Positions 32,503 through 40,046 of a stretch of 54,348 bases of DNA are shown here, piece after piece. Positions within the stretch are counted from its first letter, which is position 1, and each line of letters starts with the position of its first letter. Source of the DNA: an uncultured Collinsella sp. (lineage in GTDB: Bacteria > Actinomycetota > Coriobacteriia > Coriobacteriales > Coriobacteriaceae); assembly GCA_958429225.1 (NCBI GenBank), contig CAUAJB010000005.1, positions 1 to 54,348 on the forward strand, in the 5' to 3' direction. The translations under genes and the position numbers were made by a program. The notes below the pieces were generated by a model. That model was not told the DNA's origin. It worked only from the letters and a program-made list of their open reading frames with translations, and searched no databases.

Positions 32503-33474
32503 GTGAATTCTGAATCCATCGCCGTCATCATCCCTTGCTACAACGAAGCGCTCACGATCGGCAAAGTCATCGACGACTTTCACCGCGAGCTTCCGCAAGC
32601 GACGGTCTATGTCTATGACAACAACTCGTCGGACGATACCTCACGCATTGCCACCGAGCACGGCGCCACAGTCCGCTTTGAGCCCCGTCAGGGAAAGGGC
32701 AACGTGTGCCGCCAGATGTTTCGCGATATCGACGCCGATTGCTACCTGATGGTCGACGGAGACGACACCTACCCCGCCGAGGCGGCCAAGGCCCTCTGCG
32801 AGCCCATCCTTAACGGCACGGCCGACATGACCGTAGGCGATCGCCTTTCCAACGGCACCTACGCCGAGGAGAACAAGCGTGCCTTCCACGGCTTTGGCAA
32901 TAATCTGGTCCGCGCCATGATCAAGTGGATCTATGGCTACAGCTTCGATGACGTCATGACAGGCTACCGCGCCATGAGCCGCCCGTTCGTTAAAACCTTC
33001 CCAGTGCTTTCCGAGGGCTTTCAGATCGAAACCGAGCTCTCGATCCACGCCGTCGACCACCGCTGGCGCATCAAAGATGTGCCCATCGAGTACCGCGACC
33101 GTCCCGAGGGTTCCGAGTCCAAACTCAACACAGTGAGCGACGGCATTAAAGTCGTTGCGATGATCGGCACGCTGTTCAAGGACTACCGCCCGCTGAAGTT
33201 CTTCAGCCTCGTAGCGCTTCTGTTCGCGGTATTCGGCCTCGCCCTGGGCATGCCCATCGTTGTCGAATATTTCCAGACCGGCCTCGTCCCGCGCTTCCCC
33301 ACCGCTATGCTCGCCGCCTCGTTTATGTTCCTGTGCGGCCTGAGCCTTGCGACCGGCTTCATCCTAGATTCTGTAGCAAAGGTCGAAAAAAAGCAGTGGG
33401 AGGTCAACGTGTACAGCAAATACGCCTACGACGACCAGCCCGGCCACCCTACTTCCAAGCCAAGCGAGAGGTAG
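32503..33474 (+). CDS. Family 2 glycosyltransferase with C-terminal membrane helices
   Basis: The GT-A domain (about 1-220) shows VIIPCYNEALTIG, YDNNSSDDT, MVDGDDTYPAEA (the DxD metal site) and EGFQIETELSIHA. Two membrane helices follow (FSLVALLFAVFGLALGMPIV; FMFLCGLSLATGFI). This plan is shared with polyprenyl-phosphate sugar transferases of the DPM1/GtrB kind, so transfer of a sugar to undecaprenyl phosphate is likely. The start is GTG at 32503 with AAGGAG 6 bases before. It is transcribed away from the ABC exporter. Confidence 0.9.
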   Translation: MNSESIAVIIPCYNEALTIGKVIDDFHRELPQATVYVYDNNSSDDTSRIATEHGATVRFEPRQGKGNVCRQMFRDIDADCYLMVDGDDTYPAEAAKALCEPILNGTADMTVGDRLSNGTYAEENKRAFHGFGNNLVRAMIKWIYGYSFDDVMTGYRAMSRPFVKTFPVLSEGFQIETELSIHAVDHRWRIKDVPIEYRDRPEGSESKLNTVSDGIKVVAMIGTLFKDYRPLKFFSLVALLFAVFGLALGMPIVVEYFQTGLVPRFPTAMLAASFMFLCGLSLATGFILDSVAKVEKKQWEVNVYSKYAYDDQPGHPTSKPSER

Positions 33475-33528
33475 ATCTTCCGCAAAATACTATTGGCACC
33501 ACTGCGCAGATAGCCACCAACAAGAAAA

Positions 33529-33554
33529 GCCGCCGTTAAAGAACGGCGGCTTTT
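33529..33554. terminator. Bidirectional terminator between the GT2 gene and rmlCD
   Basis: GCCGCCGTT and AACGGCGGC form a perfect 9-bp stem with loop AAAG, preceded by AAAA and followed by TTTT. The two flanking genes converge here. Confidence 0.92.
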
Positions 33555-33576
33555 ACTCTCGAAAAGTTAATAGCGC

Positions 33577-35031
33577 CTAGAGCGTCTTGATGTACTCCCC
33601 CAGCTCTTCCTCCCAGTCGGGCATGTGGAAGCCGGCAGCCTCGAGCCTGGACAGGTCGAGCGCGGAGTGGACCGGGCGCGGGGCGACGGGGCCCTCGGCG
33701 CTCGCGTAGTAGTCGGCGGTCGATACCGGCACGACCCTGTCCCCGTTGCCGTTGGCGGCCTCGAAGACGGCGCGGGCGATATCGGCCCAGGACTTGACGG
33801 CGCCGGAGCCGGTGCAGTCGTAGGTGCCGTAGGGGGCGTGCGTCCCCAGCACGTGGAAGATGGCCTCGGCCATGTCGCGCGTGAAGGTCAGGCGGCCCAG
33901 CTGGTCGTCAACGACCGTGACCTGCGTGAGCTTATCCTCCGGGTCGGCGACGCGGTCGGACAGCCCCTTCATGGTCTTGACGAAGTTGTGCCCCTCGCCG
34001 ATGACCCAGGAGCTGCGCATGACGTAGTGGCGCGGGCACCCGGCCACGGCGATGTCGCCGGCGGCCTTGGTCTGGCCGTAGACGGACAGCGGGGAGAAGG
34101 GCTCGTCCTCGTCGTGCACCTCGGCGGTGCCGTCGAAGACGTAGTCGGAGGACACGTGGACGAGGGTGATCCCGTGCTCGGCGCAGGTGCGTGCGAGAAG
34201 CGCCGGGCCGGTGGCGTTGGCCTTCCAGGCGGTCACGCGGCCCTCGGGGGTCTCCGCTTTATCCACGGCCGTGTAGGCGCCGCAGTTGATCACGGTGCCG
34301 TAGAGCGACCAGTCGTATTTTGAGTAGGCGTCCGGGTCGGACATGTCGAAGGTGTCGATGTCGCAGAAGTCGAAGTCCTTGGCGATGCCGCGCTCCTCGG
34401 CGAGCGCGCGCACCGCGCGGCCCAGCTGGCCGTTGCAGCCGGTGACGAGCGTCCTCTTGGGCGCCATGGGGACGACGTCCTTGAGCATCGGGTGGTTGAG
34501 GTCGGCATCGGAGACGGTGGCCTGGTCCAGCGGGATCGGCCACTCGATGGCGAGCTCCGGGTCGGCGAGGTTCACGAAGGTGTAGGTCCTCTTCAGCTCG
34601 AGGGACCAGTGAGCGTCCACCAGGTAGGTGTAGGCGGTGCCGTCCTCCAGGGCCTGGAAGGAGTTGCCCACGCCGCGCGGGACGTAGATGGCCCTACTCG
34701 GGTCGAGCGTGCAGGTGAACACCTTGCCGAAGGTGGCGCTGCCCTCGCGCAGGTCCACCCAGGCGCCGAAGACGCTGCCGCGGGCGACGGAGATGAACTT
34801 GTCCCAGGGCTCGGCGTGGATGCCGCGGGTGACGCCGCGGCTGTCGTTGTAGGAGATGTTGTTCTGGACGACCCTGAGGTCCGGGATGCCCAGGGCGGTC
34901 ATCTTGGCGCGCTGCCAGTTCTCCTTGAACCAGCCGCGCGAGTCGCCGTGGACGGCCAGGTCGACGACCTTGAGGCCCTCGATGCCGGTCTCGGCGACGG
35001 AGAGGTCCTTCTCGAATGCGATGTCTGCCAT
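33577..35031 (-). CDS. rmlCD: Fused dTDP-4-dehydrorhamnose 3,5-epimerase / reductase
   Basis: Residues 1-190 are an RmlC cupin: GDSRGWFKENWQRAKM, NNISYNDSRGVTRGIHAEPWDK (catalytic His), and IYVPRGVGNSFQALED. Residues 192-484 are an RmlD short-chain dehydrogenase: TLVTGCNGQLGRAVRAL, CGAYTAVDKAE, VHVSSDYVFDG, SVYGQTKAAGD (YxxxK) and MRSSWVIG. The two enzymes catalyse the last two steps of dTDP-L-rhamnose synthesis and are usually separate. The frame is continuous. GC content is markedly higher than in the neighbouring glycosyltransferases. Confidence 0.95.
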   Translation of the reverse strand: MADIAFEKDLSVAETGIEGLKVVDLAVHGDSRGWFKENWQRAKMTALGIPDLRVVQNNISYNDSRGVTRGIHAEPWDKFISVARGSVFGAWVDLREGSATFGKVFTCTLDPSRAIYVPRGVGNSFQALEDGTAYTYLVDAHWSLELKRTYTFVNLADPELAIEWPIPLDQATVSDADLNHPMLKDVVPMAPKRTLVTGCNGQLGRAVRALAEERGIAKDFDFCDIDTFDMSDPDAYSKYDWSLYGTVINCGAYTAVDKAETPEGRVTAWKANATGPALLARTCAEHGITLVHVSSDYVFDGTAEVHDEDEPFSPLSVYGQTKAAGDIAVAGCPRHYVMRSSWVIGEGHNFVKTMKGLSDRVADPEDKLTQVTVVDDQLGRLTFTRDMAEAIFHVLGTHAPYGTYDCTGSGAVKSWADIARAVFEAANGNGDRVVPVSTADYYASAEGPVAPRPVHSALDLSRLEAAGFHMPDWEEELGEYIKTL

Positions 35032-35101
35032 ATGGGAAAAGCTCCTATCGAAGAGGTTCAGGTTGCGGGCGCCTCGCGGTGCGGTTCGCCGGAATGCAGT
35101 C

Positions 35102-36121
35102 TTACTGGCCCTGTGCGCGGTAGCGGGCCTCGGTGGCCTCCTTGGCCGGGCGCCACCAGGACTCGTTCTCGACGTACCAGTCGATGGTGGCCTTGAGGCC
35201 CTCGGCGAAGTCGGTGTGGGCCGGCCTCCAGCCGAGCTCGCGCTGGAGCTTCGTGCTGTCGATGGCGTAGCGGCGGTCGTGGCCGGGGCGGTCGGCGACC
35301 CAGTCGAAGTCCTCGGGGTCGCGGCCCATGGCCGTGAGGATCATGCGCAGCACGGTGATGTTGTTCTTCTCCCCGTCGGCGCCGATGAGGTAGGTCTCCC
35401 CCGTGCGGCCCTTGGTGAGGATGTCCCAGACGGCCGAGGAGTGGTCCTCGGTGTGGATCCAGTCGCGCACGTTCTCGCCCTTCCCGTAGAGCTTGGGGCG
35501 CACGCCGTCGATTATGTTGGTGATCTGGCGCGGGATGAACTTCTCCACGTGCTGGTAGGGGCCGTAGTTGTTGGAGCAGTTGGAGATCGTGGTGCGCAGG
35601 CCGTAGGTGCGGGTCCAGGCGCGCACGAGCATGTCGGAGGAAGCCTTGGTGCTCGAGTACGGGGAGCTCGGCTTATACGGCGTCTCCTCGGTGAACTTGG
35701 CCGGGTCGTCGAGCGCCAGGTCGCCGTAGACCTCGTCGGTGGAGACGTGGTGGTAGCGGATGCCGTATTTGCGGACGGCCTCCAGCAGGCGGAAGGTGCC
35801 CTCGACGTTCGTGCGCAGGAAGGGCTCGGGGTCCGCGATGGAGTTGTCGTTGTGGGACTCGGCCGCGTAGTGCACGATGGCGTCGTGGCCCGGGACGATG
35901 CGGTCCAGCAGCTCAGCGTCGCAGATGTCGCCCACGACGAGCTCCACGCGGTCCGACGGCAGCCCGGCGATGTTCTCGGGGTTGCCGGCGTAGGTCAGCT
36001 TGTCCAGGACGGTGACGTGTACCTCGGAGTGGTTGTTCACGACGTAGTGGACGAAGTTGCTGCCGATGAAGCCGCAGCCGCCCGTGACGATGATATTCTT
36101 GGGTTCGAAAATCTCAGACAT
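35102..36121 (-). CDS. rmlB: dTDP-glucose 4,6-dehydratase
   Basis: RmlB is the second enzyme of dTDP-rhamnose synthesis. Markers are NIIVTGGCGFIGSNFVHYV (NAD site), HYAAESHNDNSI, HVSTDEVYGDL, the catalytic YSSTKASSD (YxxxK) and NNYGPYQHVEKFIP. In most relatives the motif is AAESHVDRSI; here HNDNSI. Length (339) is normal. It lies 70 bases upstream of rmlCD on the same strand and 75 bases downstream of the P-loop gene. Confidence 0.97.
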   Translation of the reverse strand: MSEIFEPKNIIVTGGCGFIGSNFVHYVVNNHSEVHVTVLDKLTYAGNPENIAGLPSDRVELVVGDICDAELLDRIVPGHDAIVHYAAESHNDNSIADPEPFLRTNVEGTFRLLEAVRKYGIRYHHVSTDEVYGDLALDDPAKFTEETPYKPSSPYSSTKASSDMLVRAWTRTYGLRTTISNCSNNYGPYQHVEKFIPRQITNIIDGVRPKLYGKGENVRDWIHTEDHSSAVWDILTKGRTGETYLIGADGEKNNITVLRMILTAMGRDPEDFDWVADRPGHDRRYAIDSTKLQRELGWRPAHTDFAEGLKATIDWYVENESWWRPAKEATEARYRAQGQ

Positions 36122-36196
36122 GAAAATCCAATCTGAAGCATGTACAGCTTCTTTAGTATGCCGCAGGAAGTGACGCCGCGACGCTATTCAACAAAA

Positions 36197-37171
36197 CTAT
36201 CGGACATTTCGGCATGCGATAAGAGCCATAACCTTCGCAGAATTACCTCCTGTACAAAACGCCTCCGAAATGCAGTCTTTGTCGTAGTGAAAAACCGAAT
36301 CCCCAGTTATTTCACGTAAGTACTTATAGAAGAAATCCTCCCAGCTTTTAAACTTCTCACTGTTTACAAAGGCTTCTGGGGTTTCCAAAACCGTCTTAAC
36401 ATCTAGCCCTGAAATTACGCCGGAGCTCAGTAGAAGCCACTCGAATAATTCGGGAAGACAAACCGTAACAGTATCGCGGTGAATGTCTTGCAGCTTAAGG
36501 ACGCGGTCCGCATAGCACCCAAATGCCGCCCCGTCCGCGACAACAAACACGCGATCGTCGAGATGCTGATCCAACCAGCCCAAAATCGCACTGTTCGTCA
36601 TGGCCGAAGTACAGGTAAGCTCACTGTCAGCGAAATGCCGTTCAAAGAACTGGAAACCAGACTTACTGTCCTCGCATAGAAGGATAGAAAAGTCCTGTTT
36701 TGGCGCCGACCGGGAAATAGCATAACGATGATTCCCGCGATCTTGATAAACAGGGACGAAAGAATGGTATTTTCCGCTCGTCTTAATCTTGTAAATCTCA
36801 TCCACGCTATACGGAAGATTGGGGAAATCAGCCCTTGAGATCAGCACGAAATAATTCGAGGAATACAGCACATGATGGGCAAACTCATCAGAATGGATCT
36901 CTTTTAAGCCCTCATCGACAAATACAATCGAGTCATGAACGGACGAAAGCTGGTTTCGCCAATCATAATCGGTCAGGGCGACACAGGGACAATCGCATTG
37001 CAAGGAAACGCCCGACTGCTCGCCCGTTCGCATGTAGTCTGCGACCATGTCAAACAGTGTCGTCTTACCCGTGCCACTATCGCCACGCACAATAGTGATG
37101 TTCCGCTTGATGGTAAATGTGTACTTAGTTCCCCTGCGGCGGGAAATCTTAACGAGATGCGAACCGTTCAT
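36197..37171 (-). CDS. P-loop ATPase of a DUF4869-linked pair
   Basis: The 324-residue protein has Walker A at about 30-38 (GDSGTGKTT) and a Walker B-like IVFVDEG at 82-88. The second half starts with ILLCEDSKSG (about 163-172), a strand plus acidic turn, and has VFVVADGAAFG at 208-218; the pattern recalls TOPRIM-like halves of OLD/DUF4435 proteins, but I can show only the spacing, not homology. Function unknown. It follows the DUF4869 gene by 9 bases, and both are much richer in A+T than the rml genes around them, pointing to insertion as a unit. Confidence 0.65.
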   Translation of the reverse strand: MNGSHLVKISRRRGTKYTFTIKRNITIVRGDSGTGKTTLFDMVADYMRTGEQSGVSLQCDCPCVALTDYDWRNQLSSVHDSIVFVDEGLKEIHSDEFAHHVLYSSNYFVLISRADFPNLPYSVDEIYKIKTSGKYHSFVPVYQDRGNHRYAISRSAPKQDFSILLCEDSKSGFQFFERHFADSELTCTSAMTNSAILGWLDQHLDDRVFVVADGAAFGCYADRVLKLQDIHRDTVTVCLPELFEWLLLSSGVISGLDVKTVLETPEAFVNSEKFKSWEDFFYKYLREITGDSVFHYDKDCISEAFCTGGNSAKVMALIACRNVR

Positions 37172-37180
37172 AAGCAGTAC

Positions 37181-37618
37181 CTACAGATACGGAATCGACT
37201 CGTGAATCAATTCGGCCATGTTGTGAACGATTCGGCCGCTATTCACGACTTTAATTTTAAAATCCTCGCGACCAAAGTCCATCACATGATAGAGATTCAC
37301 AACAAGCTTGCGGTCTTTCGCCATGTCGAGAATCCACTTGGCACAGTTGTCACCACAGGTAGAAGCGTTAAAAATTTGCTTACGATCAAATCTCATAAGC
37401 AGCAGCGTTTTCACGCCACCAGAAAGCTGGAGTGGGGAGATGGATCCAAGCACAGGGCTTTCGATGGCGTTTTCGGAGACAACATCCGATCGATCAACAT
37501 CTTTAATTATCGAGACTGCATAGGGATCCGTAATCCAAGAAGACCGGTAAGAGTTTTTGAAATATGTCGCTGTGTTGTAAATCGCTTCTGGCATATCGCC
37601 AAAGTAGACGCTTAACAC
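37181..37618 (-). CDS. DUF4869-family protein
   Basis: The 145-residue product matches the DUF4869 pattern: YFGDMPEAIYNTATYFKN, SPVLGSISPLQLSGGVKTL, FNASTCGDNCAKWIL and GRIVHNMAEL. I place the start at the GTG of 37618 (MLSVYFGDMP, family-like) with GGGAG 6-7 bases before it. No catalytic motif is recognised; the family has no known activity that I can name. It is the first gene of a two-gene unit with the P-loop ATPase. The pair lies between rmlA and rmlB. Confidence 0.82.
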   Translation of the reverse strand: MLSVYFGDMPEAIYNTATYFKNSYRSSWITDPYAVSIIKDVDRSDVVSENAIESPVLGSISPLQLSGGVKTLLLMRFDRKQIFNASTCGDNCAKWILDMAKDRKLVVNLYHVMDFGREDFKIKVVNSGRIVHNMAELIHESIPYL

Positions 37619-37663
37619 ATCCACTCCCAATCATATTGTCTTTATGGTCAACGTAATCATAAC

Positions 37664-37694
37664 GAAAGGGGCCACCAGATAAACGGTGACCCCT
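37664..37694 (-). terminator. Hairpin after rmlA
   Basis: AGGGGCCACC and GGTGACCCCT form a 10-bp stem with one mismatch and an 8-base loop. On the minus strand TTTCGTT follows. It separates rmlA from the DUF4869 pair, so the pair probably uses another promoter. Confidence 0.65.
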
Positions 37695-37713
37695 AAAAGA
37701 AAACAAGCTTGCG

Positions 37714-38613
37714 CTAGTACTCGCGCGGGCTGTTGACGATCTCGCCGGCGGCGACCTTCTTCAGGTGCCGGCCGTAGACCGACTTGCCGTAGGCCTTCGC
37801 GGCCTCCTCCAGCTCGGCGGTCGTGATCCAGCCGTTCTCCCAGGCGATCTCCTCGGGGACGGACACGGGCAGGTCCTGGGAGTGCTCCACGGCGCGGACG
37901 AACTCCGCGGCCTCGTGCAGGCTCTCCATGGTGCCGGTGTCCAGCCACGCGTAGCCGCGGCCGAGGGTCACCACGGACAGGGTCCCCTCCTCCAGATACA
38001 TCTGGTTGAGCGTTGTGATCTCCAGCTCGCCGCGGGCCGAGGGCCTCACTTCGTGCGCCTTGGCTGCCACGTCGCCCGGGTAGAAGTACAGGCCGGTGAC
38101 GGCGTAGGAGCTCTTGGGTTCGGCGGGCTTCTCCTCGATGGAGACGGCCCTGCCCTCCCCGTCGAACTCCACGACGCCGAAGCGCTCGGGGTCGTCCACG
38201 TGGTAGCCGAAGACCGTGGCGCGGCCCGACTCGGCGTTCTGGACGGCGCGCGTCAGGTGGCGGGACAGGCCGTTGCCGTAGAAGATGTTGTCGCCGAGCA
38301 CCAGCGCGCACGGCTCGCCGGCGATGAAGTCCTCGCCGATGGTGAAGGCCTGGGCCAGGCCGTCGGGGCTCGGCTGCTCGGCGTAGGAGAGGTTGACGCC
38401 GTAGCGCGAGCCGTCCCCGAGCAGGCGCTCGAAGTTGGGCAGGTCGGTCGGGGTGGAGATGACCAGGATATCCCGGATGCCCGCCAGCATGAGGGTGCTA
38501 AGCGGGTAGTAGATCATGGGCTTGTCGTAGACCGGCAGCAGCTGCTTGCTGGTGACGAGCGTGAGCGGGTACAGGCGCGTGCCCGAGCCACCCGCGAGGA
38601 TGATGCCTTTCAT
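37714..38613 (-). CDS. rmlA: Glucose-1-phosphate thymidylyltransferase
   Basis: RmlA joins glucose 1-phosphate and dTTP to start dTDP-rhamnose synthesis. Markers are GIILAGGSGTRLYPLT, KQLLPVYDKPMIYYPLS, ALVLGDNIFYG and ITGLYFY-like VTGLYFYPGDV, then AWLDTGTMESL. Length (299) is normal. It is followed by a hairpin and then by the inserted DUF4869 pair before rmlB. On the minus strand a TATACT (38658-38653) lies about 40 bases before the start. Confidence 0.97.
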   Translation of the reverse strand: MKGIILAGGSGTRLYPLTLVTSKQLLPVYDKPMIYYPLSTLMLAGIRDILVISTPTDLPNFERLLGDGSRYGVNLSYAEQPSPDGLAQAFTIGEDFIAGEPCALVLGDNIFYGNGLSRHLTRAVQNAESGRATVFGYHVDDPERFGVVEFDGEGRAVSIEEKPAEPKSSYAVTGLYFYPGDVAAKAHEVRPSARGELEITTLNQMYLEEGTLSVVTLGRGYAWLDTGTMESLHEAAEFVRAVEHSQDLPVSVPEEIAWENGWITTAELEEAAKAYGKSVYGRHLKKVAAGEIVNSPREY

Positions 38614-38764
38614 AGGTTGGACCTCCAGAGTTGGGCGTACACAGATGATATAAGTATACGCGAGGCCGAACCTAGGTTGCAGAGCTGCACAAAAGAAGGA
38701 CGGAGAGAGCCAAGCATGCAGCCTCTTTGGTTCACGTCCTTACGGACCACAAGCCTCCAACCAT

Positions 38765-38782
38765 TGGACCATATTTGGTCCA
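38765..38782. promoter_or_regulatory. Palindrome, possible repressor operator
   Basis: TGGACCA and TGGTCCA are perfect 7-base arms around TATT. It lies just before the decayed ImmA/IrrE gene, where a phage-type repressor would bind, but no repressor gene is present here. Confidence 0.3.
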
Positions 38783-38801
38783 CTGCGCTGTTCAGTTAGC
38801 C

Positions 38802-39139
38802 ATTGACACAAACACGCACTACAGGGTCGCGGACGAGCTGGATGAGGCGGTGGGCACATAACGGCGTGCGAGGTGACGGAGCGCCTCTACATCCACTCGT
38901 ACCAAAACCTAGGAGACGGGGAGGTTGCTGGGGTCATTGAGCGAAGGGACGCCCTCTCGTCTCGAGGGACAGACCCCGAGGAGATATGGGCGAACTCGTT
39001 TGCCGCCGCGCTCCTCATGCCGGCACAGGTCGTAGCGAAACTCTGGGCGGGCAATTGTAGCATCGGTGAGATGACGGACATACTCGACGTATCCGTAACC
39101 GCCGTGGGCCATAGGGTGGAAAACCTTGGGCTGCGATAG
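38802..39139 (+). pseudogene. Decayed ImmA/IrrE (M78) metallopeptidase
   Basis: Two reading frames are needed. The first encodes THYRVADELDEAVGT up to a stop at 38859-38861; by position this matches the family's AHELGH zinc site, but both histidines are replaced. The second frame (from about 38862) gives an 88-residue piece with ERRDALSSRGTDPEE and WANSFAAALLMPAQVV, the typical ANxFAAxLLMP segment, and a C-terminal helical region with SIGEMTDILDVSVTAVGHR. The intact family cleaves phage repressors. Here the enzyme is surely inactive. It suggests a remnant of an integrated element. Confidence 0.75.
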
Positions 39140-39194
39140 CGCAGACCAGCGCGGAAGCAGGTCACCAAAAGGGACACAAGAGGCAATCGACCTC

Positions 39195-39620
39195 ATGGGT
39201 TCGGCACAAAGGAGAGCAAACGTCTTCCCCATCGAAAGCGCCCATTTAGACGAGGTCAGGGTCGAATGCTCGAGCGAGGAGCGGGAACGGCGAGCCAAGG
39301 CGGCCCAGGCCGAGAGCGTGGTCAAGAGGATGGAGGCGGAGAACGACCTTCGGCCCGAACTCGGAAAGGCCGCGCTCAAGTGCGTCAAGTGGCAGCTGGT
39401 CGCATGCAACACCCTCGTCGTCGCGTACACCGCCCGTCTCATGTGGCTGCAGCGCGAAATCCCTACCGAGGTGATAATTTCCTGGATGGGCGCGACGACC
39501 GCCGAGATCATCGGAATACTCTGGGTGATAGCGAGGAGCCTGTTTCCGTTCCAGGACGAACACAGGTCCGCAGACCTGGAAAAGAGTGGCGGCGGCCGAA
39601 TCGGCCACCCCAGGAGATAA
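39195..39620 (+). CDS. Small two-TM protein, mobile-element type
   Basis: The 141-residue product has a charged, probably coiled N-terminal half (SSEERERRAKAAQAES) and two membrane helices (CVKWQLVACNTLVVAYTARL and ISWMGATTAEIIGILWVIA). I do not recognise a named family. The reading frame extends upstream to 39126; I choose the ATG at 39195 because the earlier part overlaps the ImmA remnant. It lies between that remnant and a tRNA-3'-like fragment, in keeping with a leftover of a phage or integrative element. Confidence 0.5.
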   Translation: MGSAQRRANVFPIESAHLDEVRVECSSEERERRAKAAQAESVVKRMEAENDLRPELGKAALKCVKWQLVACNTLVVAYTARLMWLQREIPTEVIISWMGATTAEIIGILWVIARSLFPFQDEHRSADLEKSGGGRIGHPRR

Positions 39621-39650
39621 GGGTCGCCCCAATGGCGGTTCTTTCTTTAC

Positions 39651-39697
39651 GGAGGGGGCCGGGGGATTCGAACCCCCGGGCCTAGGACACACCTCGC
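39651..39697 (-). other. tRNA-3'-end-like fragment, possible attachment-site remnant
   Basis: On the minus strand the sequence GGGGGTTCGAATCCCCC is a perfect T-arm, followed by GGCCCCCT and CC, as at the 3' end of a tRNA or tmRNA with acceptor GGGGGCC. Upstream, GAGGTGTGTCCTAGG may be part of a variable arm. No D-arm, anticodon arm or 5' acceptor strand is found, so it is not a functional tRNA. Integrative elements often leave such copies. Bases 39621-40046 hold nothing else that I recognise. Confidence 0.55.
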
Positions 39698-40046
39698 ACG
39701 TCACGTCAATCCGTTCGTTGGGCGCAGCCCCCGCCTAGGACCCTTGCAGCCCCTCCAACAAACAAGACAACTTTCATAATAACCCCCTTGAAGTCAATGG
39801 ACCCGAAATGAGCAACGACTAGGAAGCAGAGCGCCGCGAGGACAATAACCTGAACCTCAACAGCGACAGAAAGCGTGATGTACGTAGATGTCCTCTTCGA
39901 TGTTAACACAGCGGAACGGAGCGTCTGACGAACTCATAGCGACACATCTAAGAATGCCAGAAATCACGGAACTCCTCTCTGCATTTATAGCGAGACATGA
40001 AGTGAATAAGTACAATGAGCAGTGTCCAACAAACGAAAGGCAAACC

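Noticed and set aside
37631..38311. Long minus-strand frame overlapping rmlA, very rich in Arg, Gly and Pro
   Set aside because: It is the out-of-frame shadow of a GC-rich gene; rmlA has all family motifs in the other frame.
39651..39697. Functional tRNA gene
   Set aside because: Only the T-arm and 3' acceptor-like bases are present. No D-arm, anticodon arm or 5' acceptor strand can be found to the right.
39706..39909. Minus-strand frame of 67 residues with a possible membrane helix
   Set aside because: It needs a GTG start without a ribosome-binding site, and its end runs through the tRNA-like GC-rich hairpin region. I see no family likeness.
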